Shown in pieces: positions 1-7,572 of a stretch of DNA of 38,253 bases. Made by a program: the position numbers and the translations under genes. Under the pieces are notes generated by a model. The model did not search any database. It worked only from the letters and a program-made list of their open reading frames with translations, and was not told the DNA's origin. Position 1 is the first letter of the stretch; each line of letters opens with the position of its first letter. Location of the stretch: positions 1 to 38,253 of the forward strand of contig DBML01000006.1 in assembly GCA_002298915.1 (NCBI GenBank), in the 5' to 3' direction. This DNA is from Clostridium sp. UBA699. GTDB taxonomy: Bacteria; Bacillota; Clostridia; Clostridiales; Clostridiaceae.

Positions 1-93
1 CCACTTGACAGGGAGCAGTTCAATTTTTCGTTCTACTGGCTCTATATTCATATATTGCTTCCATCTTGGATGGTCATAGAAAACAGCACTTAG
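1..93 (+). CDS. Possible 3' end of an upstream gene (partial, uncertain)
   Basis: Frame 1 is open from the window edge to a TAG at 91-93, giving about 30 residues rich in aromatic and aliphatic amino acids. I do not recognise the family. It could be the C-terminus of a gene starting left of the window, or chance. The roughly 80 bases that follow are A+T-rich and show no coding signal. Confidence 0.2.
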   Translation, partial: PLDREQFNFSFYWLYIHILLPSWMVIENST

Positions 94-173
94 ACATGTA
101 CGCGAACCGCGCCATACGCAAATGCATTTTCTACTTAAATTGGATATCGAACCTAAACATTATGGTATTAAAT

Positions 174-202
174 TTGAATTCAGCTAAACTTTATGATATA
201 GT
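174..202 (+). promoter_or_regulatory. Putative promoter of the antiporter operon
   Basis: TTGAAT at 174-179 and TATAGT at 197-202 are separated by exactly 17 bases in an A+T-rich stretch. Transcription would start near 209 and give a leader of about 140 bases before the first ORF at 349. That leader contains the two hairpins listed next. Confidence 0.45.
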
Positions 203-228
203 TTTTATTAATAGTATATTTCTATCGG

Positions 229-306
229 TTGGACAAACTTTGGTTTGACTCCAAGAAGTATTGTTTCCAGGGTGGGAAGCTCTTATTAGGGTTTCCCACT
301 TTTTGT
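229..306 (+). promoter_or_regulatory. Structured leader with intrinsic terminator (possible attenuator)
   Basis: A first hairpin pairs TTGGACAAAC (about 229-239) with GTTTGACTCCAA (about 245-256), with a small bulge. A second pairs GTGGGAA (272-278) with TTCCCAC (293-299) and runs into a T-rich tract at 300-306, as in an intrinsic terminator. TTCC at 265-268 can instead pair with GGAA at 275-278, which would mask the 5' arm of the terminator. It may simply end transcription from upstream. However, the promoter-like element at 174-202 lies before it, which would place it inside the operon's own leader. No known riboswitch class was recognised. Confidence 0.5.
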
Positions 307-348
307 TTTGCAATTTTTTATTATATTTTTGCATGGAGGTTTTAAATT

Positions 349-513
349 ATGGACCTAGAACTCGGTTTTAAAGATTTATTTGTTTTGATTCCCGTAATTT
401 TAGTGGTAGCTGGTTTTATCTACATGAACTTCATTTTCAACCGAAAAATTGAAAAAGAAGAGAAATGTAAAGAGGTCAGTGTGGGAAAGAAAGGAAGGAA
501 AAATGGAAATTAA
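349..513 (+). CDS. Small single-pass membrane protein upstream of the antiporter
   Basis: This 54-residue ORF starts with ATG at 349, eight bases after a GGAGGT ribosome binding site at 335-340. Residues about 11-30 form one hydrophobic segment (start FVLIPVILVV), followed by a strongly basic and acidic tail rich in Lys and Glu. The stop at 511-513 overlaps the antiporter start at 503 by 11 bases, so the two genes are probably translationally coupled. I do not recognise a named family. It could be a small accessory subunit of the antiporter, or a translated leader that delivers ribosomes to the antiporter start. The good ribosome binding site and the overlap favour real translation; the function is unknown. 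Confidence 0.6.
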   Translation: MDLELGFKDLFVLIPVILVVAGFIYMNFIFNRKIEKEEKCKEVSVGKKGRKNGN

Positions 514-1744
514 TGTTGTGGAATTGGCTTCGAATTTAATGCGCATCTTGGCAATCATAATATTTGTTGGGGTAATATTAACAAGGATAAGTAATAAAAT
601 TAATTTTCCTGACGTGGTTCTTTATATTGCCGCCGGAATAATAGCCGGACCATCATTTCTAAACCTGATAGACTTCAGTGAGTATGCTGTTGTAAACCAG
701 GTGGTATTGTCTTTCGGCGCCGCATATATACTCTTTGATGGAGGAAGAGAAGTAAGTATACGAGTCCTCAATGAAGTAAAGGTTACGATAGCTCTTTTAG
801 CTACGGTTGGAGTTCTAATATCGACTTTTATCACCGGTTTCTTTGCCTGGAAGCTCCTTGGCATAGACTTGGTTTATGCACTTTTATTAGGTTCGGTAAT
901 AGCATCAACAGATCCTTCAGTGCTCGTACCGCTATTCAAGAAAATGAACATTAGCGCAAAGCTCAAACAGACAATAATATCAGAATCTGCTTTCAATGAT
1001 GCTGCCGCCGCCATAATAACATTTACAATCGTAGGCATTGCTTCAGGGGGAGCGTTTTCTGCGAGCAGCAGCATTCAGAAGCTATTGATTTCCGCTGGCG
1101 GAGGAATACTCGTAGGTGCAGGCATAGGCTATATCAGCAATCTGCTTGTATGCGACGGAAAATATGGGATATGCAGAGGTTTCACAGCTGAGATGGCTGT
1201 AGCAGCTGTCTTGAGTGCGTATGTAATTTCTGAACATCTTGGCTTCAGCGGATTCATGGCTTGCTTCATTATTGGCCTCATATGCGGCAATAAAACGATG
1301 TTTAACCTGAAGATCGAGGATGAGCATTACGAAAGCCATGAAAGGTTTAAAGATGTAACTATATCAATAATCAGGATGCTGATTTTCATTCTGCTTGGAG
1401 CTGGGATGAATTTCGAAATAATTTCGCAATACTGGGGTAAGGCATTAATAATAGTTTTAGCCTTTGCTTTCCTTGCAAGGCCTATTTCAGTCCTGATAAC
1501 CGTGACTTTCGACAGAAAATCAAAATGGAATGCAAGGGAAATAGCCTTCCTCTGCTGGACAAGGGAAACAGGGGTGATACCCGCTGCGCTGGCGGGAATG
1601 CTCATCAGCATGGATGTCCCACACGCCGAAATCATATCTGCTGTGACTTCAATAGCCATTATTTTCACCTTGCTTTTTCAGACAAGTACAAAGAAAATCC
1701 TTGCCGATAAACTTAACCTCATAGTATATGTAGACAAAAAATAG
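503..1744 (+). CDS. Cation:proton antiporter (CPA1/NhaP-like)
   Basis: This 413-residue integral membrane protein belongs to the Na+/H+ exchanger superfamily (PF00999) and should exchange Na+ or K+ for protons across the cytoplasmic membrane. It shows about 12 hydrophobic segments. The core motifs are ASTDPS in the middle of the first half and SESAFNDAAAA shortly after, where CPA1 exchangers carry the ND pair used in ion binding. The ATG at 503 is preferred because AAGGAAGGA lies just before it. A longer reading from TTG at 449 would add only a basic segment and has no ribosome binding site. The protein ends soon after the last membrane segment, so it lacks the cytosolic TrkA-type regulatory tail of many relatives. 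The ion cannot be told from sequence. Confidence 0.88.
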   Translation: MEINVVELASNLMRILAIIIFVGVILTRISNKINFPDVVLYIAAGIIAGPSFLNLIDFSEYAVVNQVVLSFGAAYILFDGGREVSIRVLNEVKVTIALLATVGVLISTFITGFFAWKLLGIDLVYALLLGSVIASTDPSVLVPLFKKMNISAKLKQTIISESAFNDAAAAIITFTIVGIASGGAFSASSSIQKLLISAGGGILVGAGIGYISNLLVCDGKYGICRGFTAEMAVAAVLSAYVISEHLGFSGFMACFIIGLICGNKTMFNLKIEDEHYESHERFKDVTISIIRMLIFILLGAGMNFEIISQYWGKALIIVLAFAFLARPISVLITVTFDRKSKWNAREIAFLCWTRETGVIPAALAGMLISMDVPHAEIISAVTSIAIIFTLLFQTSTKKILADKLNLIVYVDKK

Positions 1745-1856
1745 AATTACTCGATCCGATAATGATTCCACTGATAGTATTTTGAATTTTAACGAAAAGT
1801 CATTTGGATCTTTGGTTCCTGGAAATCTTGTTTGCTATTAGACTGCACTGGCTTCA

Positions 1857-1873
1857 GTGTCGCTTGCAGACAC
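1857..1873. promoter_or_regulatory. Putative TetR operator 1 (before tetR)
   Basis: The sequence is GTGTC-N7-GACAC, a 17-bp palindrome with 5-bp arms. A TATAAT box follows at 1884-1889, so the palindrome would cover the -35 region of the promoter serving the TetR gene, which suits autorepression. The same arms with the same 7-base spacing recur at 2548-2564 on the other side of the gene. Confidence 0.6.
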
Positions 1874-1954
1874 GGATTTATGCTATAATTGTTCGTATAA
1901 AGCATTTCACGTTTTCAAACGGAACTTATCTTATCATGAATTGAGGAAAAGTGT

Positions 1955-2530
1955 ATGAAGCATAATGCTAAAACCGCAATAATCAGCTCATTCAAACAGC
2001 TGTTAAACAAGAAATCTATGGACAAGCTTACAGTGAAGGAAGTCTGCGAACACTGCAATGTCAACAGGCAAACTTTTTATTATCATTTCACTGATACGAT
2101 GGACGTTTTCAAACTCATTTTTTTCGGGGAACTATCCCTTGAGATTGCGCAAAACAGGACCTTTGACACCTGGAGCGGGGGGTTTCTGGCAACAATGAAT
2201 TACCTTAAGAGAAACTCGAAAATGGTTCTCAACGTGTACAATTCTTCTTATTGGCCTGAACTCAATACAGCCTTTTCAAATTTTTCCTACAGGCTGCTCG
2301 ATGATGTGCTTGACGAGTGCGTCGGCAAAATGGACGTGAAGCTAAAGGAGAAGGATCAAAAATTTATAGTAAATTTCTACATTCATGTCTTTAACGGACT
2401 GATTATTGACTGGATAAGTGAAGGAATGAAGGAGGAGCCGGAAATCATCCTCAAGAAGCTTCTTGTAATGGTAACAGGAAGTTTTCCTCGTTCAGTTGCA
2501 TCATTTTTAAAAGAAGAGATAAAAAAATAG
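1955..2530 (+). CDS. TetR/AcrR family transcriptional regulator
   Basis: This 191-residue protein has an N-terminal TetR helix-turn-helix at residues about 8-55, ending in the hallmark NRQTFYYHF recognition helix, and an all-alpha C-terminal ligand domain of the type seen in DhaS-like regulators (TetR_C_7/8 group). It starts at ATG 1955 after GAGGAAA. It is a DNA-binding repressor or activator whose ligand is unknown. It sits directly upstream of, and in the same direction as, the membrane protein-hypB-oxidoreductase-hypA operon. Identical-arm palindromes flank it at 1857-1873 and 2548-2564, so it probably controls both itself and that operon. Confidence 0.9.
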   Translation: MKHNAKTAIISSFKQLLNKKSMDKLTVKEVCEHCNVNRQTFYYHFTDTMDVFKLIFFGELSLEIAQNRTFDTWSGGFLATMNYLKRNSKMVLNVYNSSYWPELNTAFSNFSYRLLDDVLDECVGKMDVKLKEKDQKFIVNFYIHVFNGLIIDWISEGMKEEPEIILKKLLVMVTGSFPRSVASFLKEEIKK

Positions 2531-2543
2531 TTCAAACCTTTAT

Positions 2544-2574
2544 GAAAGTGTCCAATTTGGACACTTTCATTTTT
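2544..2574 (+). terminator. Terminator after tetR (contains operator 2)
   Basis: GAAAGTGTCCAA pairs with TTGGACACTTTC and is followed by a short T tract, a typical intrinsic terminator right after the tetR stop. The hairpin arms are the same bases as the operator-like palindrome, so one element may serve both roles. Confidence 0.7.
2548..2564. promoter_or_regulatory. Putative TetR operator 2 (before the hypBA operon)
   Basis: This is GTGTC-N7-GACAC, the same arms and spacing as at 1857-1873. It lies about 18 bp upstream of the -35 box at 2582. A second possible -35 (TTGGAC, 2557-2562) lies inside the palindrome but has only a weak -10 after it. Activation or repression cannot be decided from position alone. 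Confidence 0.55.
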
Positions 2575-2581
2575 CTGTCTA

Positions 2582-2611
2582 TTGAACAGCTCTTGTTAAA
2601 AATTTTACAAT
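2582..2611 (+). promoter_or_regulatory. Putative promoter of the membrane protein-hypB-oxidoreductase-hypA operon
   Basis: TTGAAC at 2582-2587 and TACAAT at 2606-2611 are 18 bases apart. The predicted start near 2618 leaves a leader of about 30 bases with the ribosome binding site AAGGGGG at 2636-2642. Confidence 0.5.
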
Positions 2612-2650
2612 AGAATTGAGAAAGACTAAATTAACAAGGGGGAATATTTT

Positions 2651-3673
2651 ATGTTTGTTTTCAACTATGCCGAAGGGGCAACGGCATTTAGTGTCTGGGG
2701 TGTCTGGCTCATTGTTTTCATAGCACTTTTTGGCTTTAACGAAATGGCCAGAAGATGGAAATACGTCGGCTTCTTCAGTTTTGTAGTTTTGCCGATTTTG
2801 CTGTCTGTAATGTGGTTCACCGTACTTAAGGACACAACATATACGGACTGGTTCCATCTGGCAAAGGTATACTCCTCTACCGCAGGCTGTATAGGTTTTT
2901 GGTGCTTACGGCATGTCAAGATCAAAAACAAACTGACCGGAAGAGAATGGAGATTATCAGATAAAAAATGGGCACTGTGCTTTCCGCCGTTGATCCTTGC
3001 AATAAACATAATGGAAGCTGTGGTTCGTGATTTCCAGATTGGCATCCAATATCCAGGCGGCGGAATATTGGCAGATGGGACAATGTACGTTCTCGGCGGT
3101 TCCTGGAATTTCATGAACGGTGTAGCCGGCATCCTGAACATCATAACCATAACCGGATGGCTTGGAATCTGTATAAGAAAACAGACTGCCAAGGATGGAA
3201 GCAAGGATATGCTGTGGCCTGATATGCTCTGGTTTTGGATAGTTGCCTATGATCTATGGAATTTTGCATATACGTACAACTGTCTTCCAGGCCATTCCTG
3301 GTATTGCGGCTTTGCTTTGCTGCTGGCCCCTACGCTGTGCGCGTTTACTGTGGGAAAAGGAGCCTGGCTGCAGCACCGCGCACAAACGCTAGCCATATGG
3401 TGCATGTTCGCACAGACCTTCCCTGCTTTTATTGACAAGGGTGCCTTTGCTGTTTCTTCATCATACAATCCCTTCCCTCTTTTCGCATTCAGTTTCGCAG
3501 CATTAGCAGTAAACGTTTCGGTATTCGCATACATGGTTTATAAGGTAGTGAAGACCAGGAGAAATCCATATCTAGGCGAGCTTTACACTGATCTTAAGGA
3601 ATACAAGGAAATAAAAGCGCAGGCAGAAGAAACATATTTGCAGCAAAGCAACGCTTCTTCTTTGTCAGGTTAG
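2651..3673 (+). CDS. Polytopic membrane protein, first gene of the hypBA operon (DUF5692-like)
   Basis: This 340-residue protein has about nine hydrophobic segments spread from residue ~12 to ~310, and a charged cytosolic C-terminal tail of about 40 residues. It is rich in Trp and aromatic residues, with conserved-looking polar residues in membrane-adjacent positions (NIMEAVVRDFQIG near 115-130 and WNFAYTYNCLPGHSWY near 205-220). The overall look resembles the uncharacterised DUF5692 family, from memory and not verified. There is no signal peptide or known transport motif. It starts at ATG 2651 after AAGGGGG. Only 43 bases separate it from hypB, so it is co-transcribed. It could be a transporter, membrane anchor or quinone-interacting subunit; nothing in the sequence settles this. 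Confidence 0.75.
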   Translation: MFVFNYAEGATAFSVWGVWLIVFIALFGFNEMARRWKYVGFFSFVVLPILLSVMWFTVLKDTTYTDWFHLAKVYSSTAGCIGFWCLRHVKIKNKLTGREWRLSDKKWALCFPPLILAINIMEAVVRDFQIGIQYPGGGILADGTMYVLGGSWNFMNGVAGILNIITITGWLGICIRKQTAKDGSKDMLWPDMLWFWIVAYDLWNFAYTYNCLPGHSWYCGFALLLAPTLCAFTVGKGAWLQHRAQTLAIWCMFAQTFPAFIDKGAFAVSSSYNPFPLFAFSFAALAVNVSVFAYMVYKVVKTRRNPYLGELYTDLKEYKEIKAQAEETYLQQSNASSLSG

Positions 3674-3716
3674 AAGACTGCAGAAAAAATAATCATGGTG
3701 AAAGAGGTAATTATAA

Positions 3717-4388
3717 ATGGATAAATATAAAGTTCTTGAGATCAAAAAAAGCGTTTTCGAAGACAACGACCGTCAAGCTGATCTTCTCAGAGAAGAGTTG
3801 AAAAAGGACGGGACCTTCTTGCTGAACTTGATGTCGTCACCTGGTTCTGGCAAAACAACCACGGTTCTAAGGACAATTGAAGCTTTGGGAGATGAAATGA
3901 GCATAGGGGTTTTGGAAGCCGACATCGACTCTGATGTGGATGCCAGTGCTGTTGCTCAGACCGGCACAAAAGTCATACAGCTCCACACAGGAGGAATGTG
4001 CCATCTGGACTCAGGCATGACCAAGCAAGGTCTGCTAGGTCTGGGAACAGAGGGGCTTGATTTTGTAATACTTGAGAATGTTGGGAACTTGGTGTGCCCG
4101 GCAGAATTCGATACCGGCGCCTCAAAAAATGCGATGATTTTGAGTGTCCCAGAGGGCGATGACAAACCTCTAAAATATCCGCTGATGTTTTCCATTGTTG
4201 ATGTTGTACTGATCAACAAAATAGACGCTCTGGGCATTTTTGATTTTGATTTCGAGGCTGTGAAGAACCGCATAAGCAAACTGAATCCTGATATCAGGGT
4301 AATCCCTATATCCGCTAAAACCGGCGAAGGGATCGAAGAATGGGCGGACTGGCTGCGAAACGAAGTCAAGAATTGGAAGCACAAATAA
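3717..4388 (+). CDS. hypB: HypB, nickel-insertion GTPase
   Basis: This 223-residue SIMIBI-class GTPase delivers Ni2+ during maturation of nickel enzymes, classically [NiFe] hydrogenase. The Walker A loop SPGSGKTT is at 41-48, the base-recognition motif NKID at 167-170, and the metal-binding residues Cys94-His95 (in GGMCHLDSG) and Cys127 (in NLVCPAEFD) match the GTPase-domain metal site of the family. It lacks the N-terminal CxxCGC motif and the His-rich tract found in some HypB proteins, so it is a minimal form. It starts at ATG 3717 after AGAGG and ends 36 bases before the oxidoreductase gene. hypA lies at the end of the same operon. No hydrogenase subunit is encoded in the window, so the client enzyme is unknown. 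Confidence 0.93.
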   Translation: MDKYKVLEIKKSVFEDNDRQADLLREELKKDGTFLLNLMSSPGSGKTTTVLRTIEALGDEMSIGVLEADIDSDVDASAVAQTGTKVIQLHTGGMCHLDSGMTKQGLLGLGTEGLDFVILENVGNLVCPAEFDTGASKNAMILSVPEGDDKPLKYPLMFSIVDVVLINKIDALGIFDFDFEAVKNRISKLNPDIRVIPISAKTGEGIEEWADWLRNEVKNWKHK

Positions 4389-4424
4389 CCCATATCGAAA
4401 CTTATTTTTGGGAGGGCGATACAC

Positions 4425-7103
4425 ATGGTTAACGAGAAAGTATTAGAGCTTGCCAATAAGATCAGCAGGACAAAACGCGGTACAAAATCAGAAATCAAAC
4501 CGGAGCATCCTGAATACAAAATTCTGGAACCTGTTGTTTCGGAAGAAATGGCAGAAGTAGCTCTTTGCCTTGAGTTGCGAAAACCTAAGAGCGCGGAAGA
4601 AGTTGCTGCTCAGTGCGGGAAAACTGTCGATGAGACAGCGAAGCTCCTGTGGGAGCTTGCTGTTGCAGGCACTGCCTTTGTCAACAAGATTGACGGTGTG
4701 GATAAATACTGGCATGACGTTTGGGTTCCCGGCCACATGGAGATAATGGTCAACAACAGGGAAAACGTAAAGAAGTATCCCCAGATAGCACAGGCTTTTG
4801 ATGAGTACGGGAAAAGAAAAGGACCTGCTGCGGCAGGCATCTTCCCGGTGGGCACAGGCCCTATGCGTGTCATACCGATTGAAAAAGCAATCGAGGGCGA
4901 AACCAGGAGAGCATCCTATGAGGAAGTTTCCAGATATCTAAACGAAAACACTGTTTTCTCTGTTTCCGATTGTTCTTGCCGTACCTCCCGGGAAGCTATG
5001 GGTGAAGGCTGCGGTCACTTGAAGGAAGACATGTGTATACAGATGGGGCATGCTGCTGAATACTATATCCGCACTGGGAGAGGCCGTGAGATTACGCGTG
5101 AAGAAGCGTTTGAAATCATTAAAAGAGCCGAAGAAAACGGCTTGATGCACAGCATACCGAATATGGATGGTTCGGGTAAAACTCATGCTATCTGCAACTG
5201 CTGCGGCTGTTCCTGCTTCGCTATGAGGATCGCCGGAATGTTCCTTAACAACGATATGGTGCGTTCAAATTATGTATCCAGAGTCGATAAGGACAAATGT
5301 GTTGCCTGCGGTGAATGCGCCGAGGTCTGCCCAGTCAACGCATTGAGATTGGGCCAGAAACTATGCACCAAAACACCGGTTATCGAAACGAAGAGGGTTG
5401 ATTTTCCCTCTAATACGGAATGGGGTCCTGAAAAATGGAATCCGGATTACCGCACAAACAGGGCAAACGTCGTCGAAACCGGCACAAGCCCCTGCAAGAC
5501 AAATTGCCCGGCGCATATTTCAGTTCAGGGTTACATCAAGCTGGCTTCCCAGGGAAGGTTCACTGAAGCGCTTGAACTGATCAAGCACGAAAATCCCTTT
5601 CCGGCAGTATGCGGACGTATCTGCCCAAGAAAGTGTGAATCCGACTGCACCAGGGGCGATGTCGACGATCCCGTTGCCATCGATGATATCAAAAAGTTCA
5701 TTGCAGAACAGGATTTAAACCTGGATAAACGCTACGTGCCCAAAATAAGGCATTCGTACGGGAAAAGAATCGCCGTCATAGGCGCAGGCCCTTCCGGCCT
5801 ATCCTGTGCCTACTATCTGGCGGTTGAAGGGTATAAGGTGACTGTGTTCGAAAAGCAAAGAGTCCTTGGGGGCATGCTGGCCCTTGGGATACCATCCTAC
5901 AGACTGGGAAAAGACGTAATAAACGCAGAAATCGACATCCTGAAGGAACTTGGCGTTGAATTTATAACGGGCGTTGAAATCGGTAGAGATGTTAGCCTTG
6001 CCGATTTGAGAGGTCAGGGCTACGAAGCATTCTATCTCGCGATAGGTGCTCAGAATGGAAGGAAGCTCGGCATTGACGGCGAAGAGTCAGATGGTGTTAT
6101 TACCGGTGTCGATTTCTTGCGCAACGTGAACCTGGGGAACAGTATAAAGCTCGAAGGAACCGTTGTTGTTATAGGGGGCGGCAATGTGGCCATCGATGTC
6201 GCAAGAACCGCAGCAAGGGTCGGTGCCTCCAAGGTCGAAATGTACTGCCTTGAAAGCCGCAAAGAAATGCCTGCGCTGGATGAAGAAATCGAAGAAGCTG
6301 TTTCCGAAGACATCGGGATCAACAACTCCTGGGGCCCTAACCGGGTGCTCCATGAAAACGGACATGTTGTTGGCATAGAATTCAAAAAATGCATCTCGGT
6401 CTTCGACACGAACGGAAGGTTCTCTCCAGTATATGACGAAAATCAGACCAGCATTGTCAATGCTAACAACGTTTTGATTTCAGTAGGTCAGGGTATAGAC
6501 TGGGGCGAGCTTCTGGAAAACAGCAAAATAGAGCTGAACCCAAACAAGACGGTCAAGGTTGATCCGGTCACACTTCAGGCCGGAGATACTGATGTGTTTG
6601 CAGGCGGCGATGCGGTGACAGGACCAAAATTTGCTATCGATGCCATTGCTTTAGGCAAAGAAGCTGCAATTTCAATCCACAGGTATGTCCATCCTGGGCA
6701 GAGCTTGATCAACGGCCGTGACAAAAGGGAATATCATGCATTCGACAAAGAAAACCTGGTGCTTGATGGCTATGATCGCCTCCCAAGACAAAAATCGGAT
6801 CATGTTGACGGTTTGGCTGCTAGAAAGTCTTTCAAAGATCTGCGTTCAACGTTCACAGAGGACCAGCTTAGGATGGAAACAAGCCGCTGCCTCAGCTGCG
6901 GCGCTACAACCGTAGACCAGTACACCTGCGTTGGCTGCGGCGCTTGCACAACAAGATGCAAATTCGATGCCATATCCCTCTTCAGGAAATATGATGCTGA
7001 AAGCGTACCGCTCGAAAAGCTGAAGCCGATAATTGTTAAAAATATGATCAAACGCAAAGGGAGAATATTTGCCCATAAGGTCAATATGTCCTTGAAAAAA
7101 TAA
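4425..7103 (+). CDS. 892-aa multi-domain Fe-S/FAD oxidoreductase (GltD-like core)
   Basis: The N-terminal ~150 residues look like a winged-helix-type domain followed by a linker. A Cys-rich domain follows (Cys183, 185, 196, 204 and a cluster at 257-264), then a 4Fe-4S ferredoxin motif (Cys292, 295, 298, 302). Next is the GltD/dihydropyrimidine-dehydrogenase-type N-terminal cluster domain (Cys357, 361, 396, 400, 404, 408). The FAD loop is GAGPSG at 453-458 and the second dinucleotide-binding loop is GGGNVA at 584-589. The C-terminus adds Cys822, 825, 835, 838, 841, 845. It should move electrons between NAD(P)H and ferredoxin-like carriers in the cytosol; the substrate is unknown. It starts at ATG 4425 after GGGAGGG, lies between hypB and hypA in one operon, and ends 14 bases before hypA. 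The family assignment is firm for the core and open for the N-terminus. Confidence 0.87.
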   Translation: MVNEKVLELANKISRTKRGTKSEIKPEHPEYKILEPVVSEEMAEVALCLELRKPKSAEEVAAQCGKTVDETAKLLWELAVAGTAFVNKIDGVDKYWHDVWVPGHMEIMVNNRENVKKYPQIAQAFDEYGKRKGPAAAGIFPVGTGPMRVIPIEKAIEGETRRASYEEVSRYLNENTVFSVSDCSCRTSREAMGEGCGHLKEDMCIQMGHAAEYYIRTGRGREITREEAFEIIKRAEENGLMHSIPNMDGSGKTHAICNCCGCSCFAMRIAGMFLNNDMVRSNYVSRVDKDKCVACGECAEVCPVNALRLGQKLCTKTPVIETKRVDFPSNTEWGPEKWNPDYRTNRANVVETGTSPCKTNCPAHISVQGYIKLASQGRFTEALELIKHENPFPAVCGRICPRKCESDCTRGDVDDPVAIDDIKKFIAEQDLNLDKRYVPKIRHSYGKRIAVIGAGPSGLSCAYYLAVEGYKVTVFEKQRVLGGMLALGIPSYRLGKDVINAEIDILKELGVEFITGVEIGRDVSLADLRGQGYEAFYLAIGAQNGRKLGIDGEESDGVITGVDFLRNVNLGNSIKLEGTVVVIGGGNVAIDVARTAARVGASKVEMYCLESRKEMPALDEEIEEAVSEDIGINNSWGPNRVLHENGHVVGIEFKKCISVFDTNGRFSPVYDENQTSIVNANNVLISVGQGIDWGELLENSKIELNPNKTVKVDPVTLQAGDTDVFAGGDAVTGPKFAIDAIALGKEAAISIHRYVHPGQSLINGRDKREYHAFDKENLVLDGYDRLPRQKSDHVDGLAARKSFKDLRSTFTEDQLRMETSRCLSCGATTVDQYTCVGCGACTTRCKFDAISLFRKYDAESVPLEKLKPIIVKNMIKRKGRIFAHKVNMSLKK

Positions 7104-7117
7104 AGGGGTGAATTCAT

Positions 7118-7462
7118 TTGCACGAATTGGGTGTCGTTATTGAGGTCGTCAATATTGTCGAAAGCTTTGCAAAGCAGAACAACCTAACAAAAATCGATGG
7201 ACTTGTTATCCAGATTGGAGAGCTTTCATCCATGATACCGAGATATATTGAAGCCTGTTACCCTGCTGCGGTTGACGGAACATTATTGCAGGACACGAAA
7301 CTGAAAATCGAGATATTGCCTGGAAATGCAATCTGCAAAAGGTGCAATAGGGTTTACAATGTTTTAGAGAATAACAGTTATACATGCCCCGACTGCGGGA
7401 ACGGCGACTGTGAGCTGTTATGCGGCAAGGAGTTCATGATAAAGGAAATAATCGCTTGCTGA
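7118..7462 (+). CDS. hypA: HypA, nickel metallochaperone
   Basis: This 114-residue protein begins Met-His-Glu, the N-terminal motif whose His2 and backbone bind Ni2+. That motif fixes the start at TTG 7118, with AGGGGTG just before it. The zinc site is formed by Cys73 and Cys76 (CKRC) and Cys90 and Cys93 (CPDC). Length is normal for the family. HypA hands nickel to HypB and a target enzyme. It is the last gene of the operon, 14 bases after the oxidoreductase, and is followed by a strong terminator at 7517-7545. Finding hypA and hypB separated by a large redox enzyme, with no hydrogenase gene or hypCDEF nearby, is unusual. Confidence 0.93.
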   Translation: MHELGVVIEVVNIVESFAKQNNLTKIDGLVIQIGELSSMIPRYIEACYPAAVDGTLLQDTKLKIEILPGNAICKRCNRVYNVLENNSYTCPDCGNGDCELLCGKEFMIKEIIAC

Positions 7463-7516
7463 AACAATTGCTCCACGGTCTTTAAGGCTCAAGCTCAGAA
7501 TTATAATTAGCAACCC

Positions 7517-7545
7517 AAAAGGGGCTGTTTGCAGCAGCCCCTTTT
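7517..7545. terminator. Bidirectional terminator between hypA and the M20 hydrolase gene
   Basis: AAAAGGGGCTG (7517-7527) pairs perfectly with CAGCCCCTTTT (7535-7545) around a 7-base loop. The A and T tracts on the two sides let it work for both converging transcripts. Confidence 0.9.
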
Positions 7546-7572
7546 CCAATCCCATGAATTGTCTAGTATCCT

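Noticed and set aside
66..248. 60-residue ORF in the A+T-rich left end
   Set aside because: It has no ribosome binding site, no recognisable motif and an unlikely composition, and it overlaps the putative promoter of the antiporter operon.
272..306. T-box leader
   Set aside because: The AGGGTGG stretch recalls the T-box core, but the ACCGCG part and a specifier loop are missing, and the downstream genes are not amino-acid related.
3717..7462. [NiFe] hydrogenase maturation locus
   Set aside because: Only hypA and hypB are present. I saw no hypC, D, E or F, no large or small subunit and no endopeptidase in the window, so a hydrogenase function is not claimed.
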